A stretch of DNA of 38,990 nucleotides from Treponema sp. (GCA_009781915.1 WQUW01000010.1:1-38990); one strand, 5' to 3'; counted from the stretch's first letter, positions 16,680-26,153 are shown. The notes: generated from the sequence alone by a model not told the origin. Program-made: numbers and translations.

Positions 16680-16688
16680 TATACTTTC

Positions 16689-16717
16689 ATTATGCACCAA
16701 ATCTTTGAATTTGGCAA
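16689..16717 (-). promoter_or_regulatory. Sigma-70 promoter with a palindrome in the spacer
   Basis: On the minus strand TTGCCA (16717-16712), a 17-base spacer and CATAAT (16694-16689) form a strong promoter whose start falls only 2-4 bases before ATG 16679. The spacer holds the inverted repeat CCAAAT-N6-ATTTGG (16697-16714), a possible repressor site. Confidence 0.55.
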
Positions 16718-16744
16718 GGAAGCGTGTTAAGGTATATATATCCG

Positions 16745-16827
16745 TGCCGGCGGTGAGACTTGAACTCACACACCCTTGCGAGCGGTAGATTTTGAGTCTA
16801 CTGCGTCTGCCATTCCGCCACGCCGGC
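16745..16827 (-). tRNA. tRNA-Leu (anticodon CAA)
   Basis: The 83-base minus-strand sequence folds as a class II tRNA. It has acceptor stem GCCGGCG/CGCCGGC plus discriminator A, anticodon stem GTAGA/TCTAC with loop CTCAAAA (anticodon CAA, reading UUG), a long variable arm, and T-arm GTGAG-TTCAAGT-CTCAC. The CCA end is not encoded. It lies directly upstream of the 463-residue protein gene. Confidence 0.95.
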
Positions 16828-16843
16828 CAGGTACGATGGCTTT

Positions 16844-16872
16844 ACTATACTCCGCCCGCGGCAAAAGATCAA
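16844..16872 (-). promoter_or_regulatory. Promoter of tRNA-Leu
   Basis: On the minus strand TTGATC, a 17-base spacer and TATAGT are followed after about 7 bases by the expected start near 16837, 10 bases before the mature tRNA end. Confidence 0.7.
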
Positions 16873-16978
16873 TATTCCCCCGCGCTCTTAACGCCTTGTA
16901 CCCCTGGCCCTTGGCGTGAACTCTTTTCGGAAAAAATCACGCTTTTTCCCTGTTTTTTTTTCCCTTTTGGGATAGAAT

Positions 16979-16984
16979 TATAAT
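16979..16984 (+). promoter_or_regulatory. -10 element of the Lol/MacB-like operon
   Basis: A perfect TATAAT lies 34 bases before the ATPase ATG at 17018. The -35 region is only a T run (16951-16961). The predicted start near 16991 lies downstream of a GTG at 16985 in the same frame, which argues that translation begins at 17018. Confidence 0.5.
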
Positions 16985-17017
16985 GTGAACCAGTGCGTTG
17001 ACATTGCGGGCGAAAAC

Positions 17018-17737
17018 ATGGTACAAAACAGCGAGGGGCGTGGAGAAAAATTGCTGGTTCAGATTAGGGATCTTTGGAAAGTGTATCCAATGGGCAATCT
17101 TGAGGTACAGGCCCTTAAGGGCGTAGACCTTGACATTGCCGAAGGCGCGTTTGTTTCTGTCGCGGGGCCTTCCGGCTCCGGCAAAACTACTTTGATGAAC
17201 ATCATCGGCCTGATCGACAGTTTTAGCCGCGGCAGCCTTGTGATACACGGACAGGCCATTAAAGGCCAGAGCCGGCGGGAACTTGCCCGGCTCAGGCGGG
17301 AGTTTATAGGGTTTGTGTTTCAATCTTTTAACCTTTTGCCCGTTCTGAATGTTTTTGAAAATGTGGAACTCCCCCTGGTAATGGAAAAAAGGGGCGGAAC
17401 CAAGGCTGAGCGCCGGGACAGGGTGAATTATTTGCTGGAAGAGGTAGGGCTTGCCGACCGCAGAAGCCATACCCCCGCCGAGCTTTCGGGCGGGCAGCAG
17501 CAGCGGGTTGCCATCGCGCGGGCGCTGGTTACCCGCCCCAGAATTGTGATTGCGGACGAGCCCACCGCCAACCTTGATTCGGACACCGGAGAGAAGGTGT
17601 TGGGTTTAATGAGGCAGATTAACCGGGACGAAAAGACGACGTTTATCTTTTCTACCCACGATCCGGAAATATGGCAGATGGCGGATCACGTAATTTTCCT
17701 CCAAAACGGTACTATTAAATCGGAGCAGAGACGCTGA
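17018..17737 (+). CDS. Lol/MacB-type ABC transporter ATPase
   Basis: The 239-aa protein is a complete ATPase subunit. It has Walker A GPSGSGKTT (about 50-58), the Q-loop in FVFQSFNLLPVLNVFENVELPL, signature LSGGQQQR (about 155), Walker B VIADEPTANLDS (about 177) and the H-loop STHD. The LNVFENVELP stretch and the length are typical of LolD, MacB and FtsE-like ATPases that power mechanotransmission rather than import. It overlaps the next permease gene by one base (TGATG). ATG 17018 is chosen over GTG 16985 because of the promoter position. Its job follows from its partners, which point to envelope lipoprotein or lipid trafficking. Confidence 0.92.
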   Translation: MVQNSEGRGEKLLVQIRDLWKVYPMGNLEVQALKGVDLDIAEGAFVSVAGPSGSGKTTLMNIIGLIDSFSRGSLVIHGQAIKGQSRRELARLRREFIGFVFQSFNLLPVLNVFENVELPLVMEKRGGTKAERRDRVNYLLEEVGLADRRSHTPAELSGGQQQRVAIARALVTRPRIVIADEPTANLDSDTGEKVLGLMRQINRDEKTTFIFSTHDPEIWQMADHVIFLQNGTIKSEQRR

Positions 17738-19179
17738 TGTTTTTCTTTCTGGCCCTTCGCAACATAACAAGGAACAAAAAAAACAGCGCTGTCATAGCTC
17801 TGCTTATCGCCGTGATAACGTTTCTATTCTTTGTTGGAAACAGCGTTACCGGAAAGGTCGACCGGAGCATCCGGCAGGCGTACATCGAAAGCCTTACCGG
17901 GGATGTCGTAGTGGGAATAGCCGGGGATGTTACGCTGAACCTTTTTGGGGCGAATACCCCCGTTATTGACGAGTTTTTTACCATCCCGGCCTTGCCCGCC
18001 TATGACGTGGTTATGGAAATCCTGTCCTCCAGGGCGGGGGTTGCCGGAATAACCAGCCAGGTATCCGGCAGGGCCGTCTTGGACATGATGGGAACCCGCG
18101 AGCGGGTTCTGTTAAGCGGGGTTGATTCGGCAACGTATTTTTCGCTTTTCCCCGGAGTGTTGCTAGAGGAGGGCCGTTTTCTACTGCCCGGCGAGCAGGG
18201 CGCGATGATAACGCTTGACCGGGCGCAACGGCTCCAAGCCCGCGCGGGGGAGCCGGTGGCCTTGGGCGCGCCGCTCCTTTTGACATCGGGCCGGGACATG
18301 GTCGTGCGGATCAGGGAAGTCCCGCTGGTGGGGATTTTTAGCTATCAAAACCCCGGCCCGTTCATGAACGAGATTGTCATTCTTGACCCTCAGACCGTGC
18401 GGGCGCTTAACGACGTTCAGGTCGCGGGCCATGTGGAAGTCGGCGAAGAGGCGACGGCCCTGCTGTCCCTTGATTTTGACGATATTTTTGGCGGCGCTTT
18501 TGCCGCTGCGGGCGAAGGCGGCGGGGAAGCGTTTTCCGCGGAGGCGCTGTTGGCGTTTCTGGACGAAGCCGCCGCTACTGCCCCCGGCGAGGAAACAGGC
18601 GGCGACTGGAACTTTATCATCATGCGCCTTGAACGGGGAAGGTCGGCCACGGCCTTTATCGCCTCGCTGAACCGGCTCCTCGCGCCCTACGGGGTAGCGG
18701 CGGTAAACTGGAGAATCGCCGCCGGGGTTTCGGCGATTGTCATGCTGTTGATTCAGGCTCTGTACAATGCGGGGATTGTCCTTGTAAGCGTCGCCGGCAT
18801 CATTACCGTAATCAACATCCTTCTAATCGCCGTGTTCCGCCGCGCCAAGGAAATCGGTACGCTCAGGGCAATCGGCGCTTCCGACCGCTATATCCGCTCC
18901 CTTATCCTTTCCGAGAACCTTATCATCGCCCTGTTTGCCGGGCTTACCGGGGTTTCAGGCGGCTTTTTGTTTTTGCGGTGGGTTAACAGCATGAATGTTA
19001 GCATCCACAACGAGCTAATCGTTTCCATGCTAGGCGGGCCAGTGCTGCATATCGATTTTTTCCCGCCGCTTGCCGTTCTTTCGTTCTTTATGGCGGTCGC
19101 GCTGGCTCTTGCCGCGTCCTTGTACCCGGTTCAGGCCGCCGTGCGGATCGAGCCTATGGCGGCGGTGCGGAGGGGATAG
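17737..19179 (+). CDS. FtsX/MacB-type ABC permease (LolC/E-like), first
   Basis: The 480-aa protein has an N-terminal membrane helix, a large extracytoplasmic domain (about residues 45-330) and three C-terminal helices. The FtsX motif RRAKEIGTLRAIGASDRYI lies between the first two of these, as in LolC/LolE. Inside the periplasmic domain is a Gly/Ala/Glu-rich insert (about 245-290) that looks like a flexible linker. It starts on the ATG that overlaps the ATPase stop codon by one base and is followed after 6 bases by a second permease, so the complex is likely a heterodimer. Confidence 0.88.
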   Translation: MFFFLALRNITRNKKNSAVIALLIAVITFLFFVGNSVTGKVDRSIRQAYIESLTGDVVVGIAGDVTLNLFGANTPVIDEFFTIPALPAYDVVMEILSSRAGVAGITSQVSGRAVLDMMGTRERVLLSGVDSATYFSLFPGVLLEEGRFLLPGEQGAMITLDRAQRLQARAGEPVALGAPLLLTSGRDMVVRIREVPLVGIFSYQNPGPFMNEIVILDPQTVRALNDVQVAGHVEVGEEATALLSLDFDDIFGGAFAAAGEGGGEAFSAEALLAFLDEAAATAPGEETGGDWNFIIMRLERGRSATAFIASLNRLLAPYGVAAVNWRIAAGVSAIVMLLIQALYNAGIVLVSVAGIITVINILLIAVFRRAKEIGTLRAIGASDRYIRSLILSENLIIALFAGLTGVSGGFLFLRWVNSMNVSIHNELIVSMLGGPVLHIDFFPPLAVLSFFMAVALALAASLYPVQAAVRIEPMAAVRRG

Positions 19180-19185
19180 CGGCGT

Positions 19186-20496
19186 ATGGAAAAGTTTTTC
19201 GTCCTGTTAAAGCTAGGGCTCAAATACCTGTATCGCTACCGGCGGCGCTACGGGTTTCTCATCGCCGCCCTGATTTTCTGTTTCGCCGTGGTTACGTTTA
19301 TCACGTCATTGCGGGACGGGATGTATGACAGCCTGTACCACAACGCCCAGTCGCATTACGCCGGCGACATCATAGCGATGGGCTACAACAGCGGCTTTGT
19401 CCAGTCTCACCATTTGGGGCAAGGGGAAATAACGGCTATACTGACGGCGGCGCAGGCGGCGGGGATTAACCCCCGGTACACGGTGATGCGGACGCTTCAT
19501 TTCGAAAATGGCGTAGTCCACTTTAACGGCATCGCCGTTCCCCTTAGGCACATCATAGGCAGCGACTGGGATGCCGAGGCGCATCTATTCAGCAGAAAGA
19601 CATTCGAACAGCCTCCCGCTCCCTTTGCCGGGGATGATGGCATTATCCTCTCCGCCCCGACAGCGCAGATTTTGGGAGCCCGGATGGGGGACAGCGTTAT
19701 TCTGGAAACGGAGACCAAGTGGGGGCAAAGAAACACCGGCGTGTTCGTTGTAACGGCAATCGCGCGGGACGCTTCGTTCTTTGGTTTTTACAAGGCGTAC
19801 ATTTCGCGTGTAAGCCTTAACCGCCTGATGCTTTTTGACGATAACGAGGCTTCGACCATAGGCTTTTTCCTGCACGATCCGGGGCGGGCCGGGCAAAAAC
19901 GCCAGCGCTTGCATCAGGAACTCGCCGGGCAGGTACAGCTTTTGCCGCTGGTTTACGACAGGGAAGAGTTCGCCCGCGCGCGGCGCGATCTCGCGGACGG
20001 GGCTAATGTCGCTCTGTATACGCTGGCGGTATATCTGTCGGAGGTCGCGGATATGCTTAACGCGGTGAACGTTATCGCCTATTTCCTGTACGGGATGATG
20101 CTCCTCATTATTCTGGTCAGCGCCGCCGTAACCTACCGCCTGATACTCCACGAAAGGACACGGGAACTGGGAACCATGCGGGCGATTGGGTTTTACGGGG
20201 CGGACTTGCGTTTGGTGCTGTGGGTAGAAGTAATTGGCGTTGGTATTTTTTCCCTGCTTGCCGGGTTCGCGCTTGCCGGGGTTTTGGGCTGGGGCGTTTC
20301 GCTGTTGTCTTTCGCGTGGTTTCCCAGCTTTGAGATTTTTATGAGAGACGGAAGGCTTATGGCCTTGTATCTGCCGGGAACCACGCTTGCCAATGTGGTT
20401 TCGGTTTTTCTGCTGCTCGTTGTGGTAACCCTGTTTCCATCGCTACGCGCTTCCAGAAAAAGCCTGCCCGGACTATTATCAGGAGAACCATTATGA
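19186..20496 (+). CDS. FtsX/MacB-type ABC permease (LolC/E-like), second
   Basis: A 436-aa protein with the same plan as its neighbour: one N-terminal helix, a periplasmic domain of about 240 residues and three C-terminal helices. The coupling segment HERTRELGTMRAIGFYGADL is present. It differs enough from the first permease to suggest a fixed heterodimer with the ATPase at 17018. The stop codon overlaps the start of the LolA-like gene (ATGA), indicating coupled translation. Confidence 0.88.
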   Translation: MEKFFVLLKLGLKYLYRYRRRYGFLIAALIFCFAVVTFITSLRDGMYDSLYHNAQSHYAGDIIAMGYNSGFVQSHHLGQGEITAILTAAQAAGINPRYTVMRTLHFENGVVHFNGIAVPLRHIIGSDWDAEAHLFSRKTFEQPPAPFAGDDGIILSAPTAQILGARMGDSVILETETKWGQRNTGVFVVTAIARDASFFGFYKAYISRVSLNRLMLFDDNEASTIGFFLHDPGRAGQKRQRLHQELAGQVQLLPLVYDREEFARARRDLADGANVALYTLAVYLSEVADMLNAVNVIAYFLYGMMLLIILVSAAVTYRLILHERTRELGTMRAIGFYGADLRLVLWVEVIGVGIFSLLAGFALAGVLGWGVSLLSFAWFPSFEIFMRDGRLMALYLPGTTLANVVSVFLLLVVVTLFPSLRASRKSLPGLLSGEPL

Positions 20497-21272
20497 TGTT
20501 CAAAACAATTCGTCCGCTGTTTTTGGCGGCGCTTGTCCTTACGGGGATGAGCCTTCACGCCCAGTCCTTTTCCGACCAGCAGTTACTGGTCAGGGTAGAC
20601 GCGCTGGCCAGCTTCTTTGACACCGACTTTTCCGCCGAGTACACGATTGTGCAGGACAGGCCCGGACAGGCGCTTTCTACCACCGTTGCCGGGATTTTCC
20701 GCCGGGACGCCAACGAGACTTACGTGATCGTCGTTATGCAGCCCTTGGCGAACCGGGGGCAAGGCTATCTTAGGCAGGGCAATACCCTGTGGGTGTACGA
20801 TCCCCAAAGCCGCCGCTTTAATACCACCAGCAACACCGCCCGTTTTCAGAATACCAACGCCAGAAACTCCGATTTTACCCGATCCACACTGGCGCAGGAC
20901 TACAGAATAATCTCCGGCGAGGACGCGGCGCTGGGGCGCTTTAGGACACGGGTTCTGACGCTGGAAGCCGTTACCCCGGACGTAACCTTCCCCAGAATGA
21001 GGGTCTGGATATGCGAAGAAGGCCTGTTGCGCAAAACCGAGGACATGAGCCTTTCGGGGCAGTTGCTGCGGACAACCGCCATTCCCGACTACCACCGTAT
21101 TGACGGGCGCTTTGTCCCAACGCAAATCCTCTTTGTGGATGCCCTGCGGGGGGCCTATATTGACGGCAGGTTCGTAAACGAAAGAACCCAAATTACCATC
21201 AACAGGCCCTCTTTTAACCGGATCGCCGACTCTGTCTTTTCGAAAACCTTTCTGGAGTCCGTCAGCCGGTGA
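20493..21272 (+). CDS. LolA-like outer-membrane lipoprotein-sorting protein
   Basis: The 259-aa exported protein has a signal peptide ending near SLHAQS and then a LolA/LppX-like domain. Typical pieces are the Val-rich beta strands of YVIVVMQPLANRGQGYLRQG, NTLWVYDPQSRRF, and TLEAVTPDVTFPRMRVWI. Proteins of this group carry lipids or lipoproteins across the periplasm. It is coupled to the upstream permease by an ATGA overlap and to the next gene by a GTGA overlap, so ATPase, permeases, carrier and predicted outer-membrane protein are made together. No second LolA-type copy is present in the window. Confidence 0.87.
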   Translation: MMFKTIRPLFLAALVLTGMSLHAQSFSDQQLLVRVDALASFFDTDFSAEYTIVQDRPGQALSTTVAGIFRRDANETYVIVVMQPLANRGQGYLRQGNTLWVYDPQSRRFNTTSNTARFQNTNARNSDFTRSTLAQDYRIISGEDAALGRFRTRVLTLEAVTPDVTFPRMRVWICEEGLLRKTEDMSLSGQLLRTTAIPDYHRIDGRFVPTQILFVDALRGAYIDGRFVNERTQITINRPSFNRIADSVFSKTFLESVSR

Positions 21273-22558
21273 GATTACTGTCTATCCTTCTGGGCCTGGC
21301 GCTCGTTGTACCCCTTGCGGCCCAAGAAGAAGGGGGTCTTGATTGGGACATCGCCGGTATTTTTTACACGCCCCCCCCCGAAGCGCCGGTTGAACCGCCC
21401 CCCGCCGCGGGGGGATTTTCGCCCCTAGATATGTTATTCCACCCGGGCGTTACCTTCGAGGGAGCGTTCGAGTTTGCCGGGGGCATCGTTCCCGGCTGGT
21501 GGGATGTCCCCTGGTTTCCGCCTTCGCAAGACCGGAATAGGCCGGAAGACGACAATACCTTTTCGTGGGGAGCCGTTGTCAGGACACAGCTCAGGTTTGG
21601 CATAGACGCGCAAGTCTCGCAGTTTTTCCGGGTTAGAACCTTTGTATCGTTCACCCTCCCCGGCAACGACAGTATTGAGCTTGGGGAGTTCTTTTTTGAC
21701 TACAATATGTTCGACAGGTTCTTTTTCCGGGGGGGGCGGTTTAACCATAATTGGGGCATTTCCCGCAATTTCGCCTTTACAAACCTTCTTGTCCGTGTTC
21801 CGGACGGGACGTTTAACAGAAAACCCTTCATACTAAGGGCCGATATACCTGTCGGCATCGGCGGCTTTCAATTCCTGGCCTTAACCAGAACTGATTTGTT
21901 TGGGGGAGCCCATATATACCGCCACGATCTTGGCTATGGCGGCAAGTTTAACCTGGCCCTTCCCCGCGCGGATATAGACATCGGCGCTTTTTATCAGGAA
22001 CAGATGCCGTTTCGAAGCTTTCTTTCACTCAGCACCACCATTGGCCGGACTGAGTGGTACACCGAGTGGCTGGCGGCGATTGATGCGACCCGGCAAGATG
22101 GCCTTATTGGAGTGGGCGGAGCCGCCAATCTGGGCTTTGTCCGGGATTTTTTCCGTAACAGGCTTACGGTAAACGGGGAAGTGTTCTTTAACACGGAACA
22201 GGGCACATACTGGTTTCGCCCGGAGACCAGTATCAACGAGCCACAGACCTTCCTTTTTAACGACGGCCTTAATCTGGCCCTGAACCTGATTTACCGGTTC
22301 AGGGGAAGAAGCGCCCCCCGGCTGTTTGTTCAGGCGTTTTACGCGCCGGAACAGTGGTCGGGACAGGTGGTTCCGGGCTTTCGGCTGACTCCCTGGGAAC
22401 ACCTTGAGTTTTACTTTGCGGTTCCTATGGCCATTGGGGACGCTGACGGGCATTACTTCGCGAATACGGCAGACCCTCACCCCAGATTTAACCGCCCTTT
22501 TACCTTTGTCATGCTGGTTACGCTAAGGGGCAATATAAGAACGGGGCAGAATCTTTAG
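21269..22558 (+). CDS. Predicted outer-membrane protein linked to the Lol-like operon
   Basis: The 429-aa protein starts at a GTG overlapping the stop of the LolA-like gene. It has a signal peptide (LGLALVVPLAAQ) and a proline-rich linker (about residues 32-48). A long series of amphipathic beta strands rich in Phe, Trp, Tyr and Gly follows (for example FRVRTFVSFTLPG and FFFRGGRFNHNWGIS), as in an outer-membrane barrel. I do not recognise a named family. Its place suggests it receives what the LolA-like carrier delivers, or is a cargo. The final strand ends in RTGQNL without the usual terminal aromatic. Confidence 0.7.
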   Translation: MRLLSILLGLALVVPLAAQEEGGLDWDIAGIFYTPPPEAPVEPPPAAGGFSPLDMLFHPGVTFEGAFEFAGGIVPGWWDVPWFPPSQDRNRPEDDNTFSWGAVVRTQLRFGIDAQVSQFFRVRTFVSFTLPGNDSIELGEFFFDYNMFDRFFFRGGRFNHNWGISRNFAFTNLLVRVPDGTFNRKPFILRADIPVGIGGFQFLALTRTDLFGGAHIYRHDLGYGGKFNLALPRADIDIGAFYQEQMPFRSFLSLSTTIGRTEWYTEWLAAIDATRQDGLIGVGGAANLGFVRDFFRNRLTVNGEVFFNTEQGTYWFRPETSINEPQTFLFNDGLNLALNLIYRFRGRSAPRLFVQAFYAPEQWSGQVVPGFRLTPWEHLEFYFAVPMAIGDADGHYFANTADPHPRFNRPFTFVMLVTLRGNIRTGQNL

Positions 22559-22626
22559 GCGACAGTTTTCCGCCGCCGGCAATGTTTCCACTAGCGTATT
22601 TTTCAAAATGCCCTCATAATGGTGGT

Positions 22627-23928
22627 ATGGGGAATGTACGCAAACTTGGGACACGGGAGTATCTGCCGTTTACGTTCATGCTGGCGATCAACGCGGCGTT
22701 TTTTGCCCTCGCGTTTGTTGTGGATAGGCCGGGCGCGGTAATTGGCGGCTTTTTGCAGTTGATACAGTCGCGGGCCATTCTGGTTACCGATTATGTGGCG
22801 ATAGGCGGCCTTGGCGCGACGCTTTTGAATGTCTCTATTGTCGGCCTTTCAACGGTGGTTATGCTGGCGCGCCTGCGGCTTAAGCCCTGCGGGGCTCATA
22901 TCATGGCGGTGTGGCTGTCGATGGGCTTCGCGTTTTTCGGCAAGAACGTTTTCAACATGATACCGCTGACATTCGGCGTGTGGCTGTACGCCAAATACCG
23001 CAAGGAGCCGTTTTCCAAGTATTATCTTGCGGCCCTTCTTGTGGCTACGCTAAGCCCCAGTATCAGCGAAATCGCTTTTTTGGGGGTGTTCAGCCCCCTC
23101 GCGGAAATAGCGGCGGGGGTTTTGATAGGCTTTTTTGTTGGGTTTATCTTTCCCATTGTCTCCGCCGAGACGGTCAGGGTACACCGGGGTTTTCAGTTGT
23201 ACAACATGGGGTTTTCCGGCGGGCTTACGGCGACAATACTTGCCACGTTGTTCATGAATTTGGGCATTGACATTATCCCCGCCAGTTACTGGAGCTACGG
23301 CAACAACGTCTTTTTCGCCCTGCTGTTGTATTCCATTTGCGCCGCGATGCTGGCGATGGGGCTTTTCTCCGGGGCCGGCGCTGAAAGCCTGAAAGAAAGC
23401 ATAACGGCGGCCCTGAAAAATTACCGCAAGATGCATCAACATTCCGGGCGGCTGGTTACGGACTATTACGACTTGTACGGGAAAAGCGTGTATATTAACC
23501 TTGCCGTGCTGTGCGCGTTTGGGACAACGGTAACCCTCGCGCTGGGGGCCCAGTTAAACGGGCCAACTCTTGCCGGAATACTTACCATGATGGGCTTTGG
23601 CAGTTTCGGCAAGCATATCAGGAATGTGGCTCCCATAACAACAGGAGCCGTGCTGTCGGCGTATGTGAACAACTGGGATCCGTCAGCGCCCGCCAACATT
23701 CTGGCGATACTGTTTTCAAGCGGGCTTGCCCCAATTGCCGGCGCGTTTGGCCCGGTATGGGGCATTATCGCCGGGTTTCTTCATGTCAATGTCGCCAACT
23801 ACATCGGGGATTTAAATCAGGGCCTTAACCTGTACAACAACGGATTCGCCGGGGGGCTTGTGGCGTTGTTTTTATTGCCGGTAATCGCCGTCTTTAAGCG
23901 GATCGAGAACTTTGACAGCATCAAGTAG
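22627..23928 (+). CDS. DUF1576 membrane protein
   Basis: The protein (433 aa) is a polytopic inner-membrane protein with about ten to twelve helices and matches my recollection of the DUF1576 family. An internal duplication is visible: GFAFFGKNVFNMIPLTFG is echoed by GFGSFGKHIRNVAPITTG, and FQLYNMGFSGGL by LNLYNNGFAGGL. The two halves may form an inverted or tandem-repeat transporter fold. ATG 22627 is preferred, with GGTGG just before it; a longer frame from 22582 adds 15 residues. Its substrate is unknown and it may be unrelated to the upstream ABC operon. Confidence 0.8.
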   Translation: MGNVRKLGTREYLPFTFMLAINAAFFALAFVVDRPGAVIGGFLQLIQSRAILVTDYVAIGGLGATLLNVSIVGLSTVVMLARLRLKPCGAHIMAVWLSMGFAFFGKNVFNMIPLTFGVWLYAKYRKEPFSKYYLAALLVATLSPSISEIAFLGVFSPLAEIAAGVLIGFFVGFIFPIVSAETVRVHRGFQLYNMGFSGGLTATILATLFMNLGIDIIPASYWSYGNNVFFALLLYSICAAMLAMGLFSGAGAESLKESITAALKNYRKMHQHSGRLVTDYYDLYGKSVYINLAVLCAFGTTVTLALGAQLNGPTLAGILTMMGFGSFGKHIRNVAPITTGAVLSAYVNNWDPSAPANILAILFSSGLAPIAGAFGPVWGIIAGFLHVNVANYIGDLNQGLNLYNNGFAGGLVALFLLPVIAVFKRIENFDSIK

Positions 23929-23940
23929 GGTCCAGGCCTC

Positions 23941-23970
23941 TTGACGAACAGCGCCCCAACGCCGCATAAT
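23941..23970 (+). promoter_or_regulatory. Sigma-70-like promoter of the flagellar operon
   Basis: TTGACG (23941-23946), an 18-base spacer and CATAAT (23965-23970) lie about 70 bases before the flbB start. Spirochetal flagellar operons are often read by the housekeeping sigma factor, which fits. Confidence 0.5.
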
Positions 23971-24042
23971 TGTAACATCATAGGAACTATGTGCCGATTA
24001 TCAAGGTAACGTTATTTTTTCAAAGTGGGAGGGATAATAACA

Positions 24043-24699
24043 GTGGCCGACGGGCGTATTATAGGCAGAATAATAGTCATGCTTTTTCTCATACTCATTC
24101 TGACGGGCGGGGGCATCCTCTGGTTCGATTTTCTTAACGTGATTGACGCAAGAAACGTAACGGGCCCCGTGGCGAACGCGCTCCGGGGCGCGCCGCTTGT
24201 AGGCCGCCTTATACCCCCCGGCGAGCCCCGTACCCAGCCGTTTTTGGCGGACGACGAATTCATTAACCTTGACGCCGAGCGTTTGGCGGTGCGTTTGGAA
24301 GCTCTGGAACTGCGGAACATGGAAATTCAACGGCAGGAGCAGGACATGGTAAGCCGTTTGAACCTGATCGAGCAGATAGCTCAGGAACTGGAAGAACGCC
24401 AAAGCGCCCTTGATGAACGTGAAATTTCCTTCAATGCTTTGCTCGCGGATGCCGAAATTAGAGACAGGGCCGTTGAACGTAACGCCGTCAACATGATCAA
24501 TATGCCGCCGCAGCAAGCGGTAAACATATTGGAATCCATGTACGACCAGGATGTTATCGACGTGCTTCTGAAAACCGACGAGCTTGCCGAGGCGGGCGGA
24601 ACCATGTCCATCGTTCCCTTTTGGTTGTCCCTTATGGATCCCCAAAGGGCGGCGGATATTAGCCGAAAAATGGTTTCAAGGCCGTTCGCTTTGAATTAG
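24043..24699 (+). CDS. flbB: Periplasmic flagellar collar protein FlbB (MotE-like)
   Basis: The 218-aa protein has an N-terminal membrane helix, a long charged coiled coil (about residues 65-145) and a C-terminal MgtE-N-like helical domain (MPPQQAVNILESMYDQDVIDVLL). FlbB is the base of the collar around the spirochetal periplasmic motor and holds other collar proteins and stators. GTG 24043 is chosen because GGGAGGG precedes it; the frame begins 18 bases earlier. It is the first gene of the operon, as in other treponemes. Confidence 0.85.
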   Translation: MADGRIIGRIIVMLFLILILTGGGILWFDFLNVIDARNVTGPVANALRGAPLVGRLIPPGEPRTQPFLADDEFINLDAERLAVRLEALELRNMEIQRQEQDMVSRLNLIEQIAQELEERQSALDEREISFNALLADAEIRDRAVERNAVNMINMPPQQAVNILESMYDQDVIDVLLKTDELAEAGGTMSIVPFWLSLMDPQRAADISRKMVSRPFALN

Positions 24700-24744
24700 C
24701 GCACACTCCCGGTTTTCCGAACCTTGTAACGAAGGAGGCCGGGA

Positions 24745-26145
24745 TTGACGCAGGTATCAAATCCCCCGCAGGTTCTTTCACCGGAATTTCACTCGCAGGG
24801 CGCTGGCTCCGCCGCAAGCGCCGCCGGGGACAATTGTCTTTCGGATAGGGCGCAGGGCAAGCCCGGATTTTTCACCCGGCTGCTTGAAGCCCTAACCGGG
24901 AAGGGTAGGGGAGACCCCGTATCCGCCCCAATGCCGGGGGGGCTTGAGGCTTCTGGCACGGAGGAAGCCGGGGAAACGAATTCTCCGTGGGCGGTTTTCG
25001 CCGGATTTACTCAGGCCGCCGGGTATGACGGCCCGGCGCAGGCGGGCGACCCTTCCAGCGAATTCCCCATTCAGGCGGAAGGCCCTGACAGCGCAGGTGG
25101 TTTCTCCGGGCGCTCCGGCTTCGCTCAGGATATGCCGGGGAAACAAGGCCCTGCCAGCATTGTTCAAGGCGGCGCGGGGGACAGCCTTGCCGCCACCGCA
25201 GGCTACGTGGGGCAGATAGGCCCGCAATCACGCCCGCGCGAGGAAGCCGCCGGGGAACAGTTGTCCAGAAACGCTTACGGCGGCCCCCTTTCGTACCGCC
25301 ACGGACAGGCGGACGCCGCAGAGGGCAGGGCGCATAGCCCGCTGGCCCGGTACGCCGGGACTGAGTATCCTCCGGCCATGCTCCGTCAGGATTACCCGGC
25401 GGACGGCGAGGGGGAAGACGCCCGTTTTTCACGCCTGCGGGGCAGAAGCGGGCGGCCCGTATTTGAATTCCGGGATTTCAGAACCGCCGAGGCCCAGAAC
25501 GCCGCGAGTCCCGGCGGCGAGGCTTCCAGAGCGCCGGGCCTTGACGCCTTCCGCCCGCTTGGCGCGGAGGTCGAGCTTCCGGTGGGCCTTAAGCTTTCAC
25601 TGCAAAACGGCTCGGCGCAGGCCGCCGGAACCGCCAGCGCGGAATTCTCCCAAAGCCAGTTATTCGAGGACGCTTTGGCAAGGGAACTGCGGGGGAACCT
25701 TTCGGCGGACATTGTAAAGAACGCCACGCTTATCGTCCGTAACGGCGGCGAGGGAACTATCCGCCTTGCATTGCATCCGGCTTCACTTGGGCATGTAAAG
25801 ATACACCTGGAAATGACCGAAAACAAGATAACGGGGCGCATCATCGTGGAAAGCGGCGAGGCGCTTAGGGCGTTTCAGAAGGAATTGCCGGTACTGGAAA
25901 AGGCTTTCAAGGATTCGGGCTTTATGGACGCCTCCCTTGAAATGACCCTTACCCAAGACGGAAGCGATTTCGGGTCGGGGCAGCGGCGGCAGGACGGAGA
26001 CCTTCCCGCTCTGGAGGCGGCGCACGCGGCTTCCCGCTACGATACCGGAACGGAGCAGGCGTGGATGTTTGAAGACGCCCCTAGTCTGGACACGGCCCTC
26101 GCGGCTGGCGGACAGGGAAGAAAGACAGTTAATATATTTGTATAG
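24745..26145 (+). CDS. fliK: Flagellar hook-length control protein FliK
   Basis: A 466-aa secreted ruler and substrate-switch protein. The N-terminal 280 residues are low complexity, rich in Gly, Ala, Ser, Pro and Glu, as in other FliK proteins. The C-terminal part carries the Flg_hook domain ([20 protein letters not shown] and [18 protein letters not shown]). The start is TTG 24745 with GGAGG 6 bases upstream; no ATG fits. It is followed after 8 bases by flgD, whose product caps the hook that FliK measures. The N-terminal half is extremely GC rich and produces many open frames on the other strand that are not genes. Confidence 0.87.
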   Translation: MTQVSNPPQVLSPEFHSQGAGSAASAAGDNCLSDRAQGKPGFFTRLLEALTGKGRGDPVSAPMPGGLEASGTEEAGETNSPWAVFAGFTQAAGYDGPAQAGDPSSEFPIQAEGPDSAGGFSGRSGFAQDMPGKQGPASIVQGGAGDSLAATAGYVGQIGPQSRPREEAAGEQLSRNAYGGPLSYRHGQADAAEGRAHSPLARYAGTEYPPAMLRQDYPADGEGEDARFSRLRGRSGRPVFEFRDFRTAEAQNAASPGGEASRAPGLDAFRPLGAEVELPVGLKLSLQNGSAQAAGTASAEFSQSQLFEDALARELRGNLSADIVKNATLIVRNGGEGTIRLALHPASLGHVKIHLEMTENKITGRIIVESGEALRAFQKELPVLEKAFKDSGFMDASLEMTLTQDGSDFGSGQRRQDGDLPALEAAHAASRYDTGTEQAWMFEDAPSLDTALAAGGQGRKTVNIFV

Positions 26146-26153
26146 GAGACGAT

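Noticed and set aside
16985-17017. GTG at 16985 as start of the ABC ATPase.
   Set aside because: It lies before the transcription start expected from TATAAT at 16979-16984.
24892-25844. Several long minus-strand frames over fliK.
   Set aside because: They come from the repetitive GC-rich N-terminal half of fliK and show no protein features.
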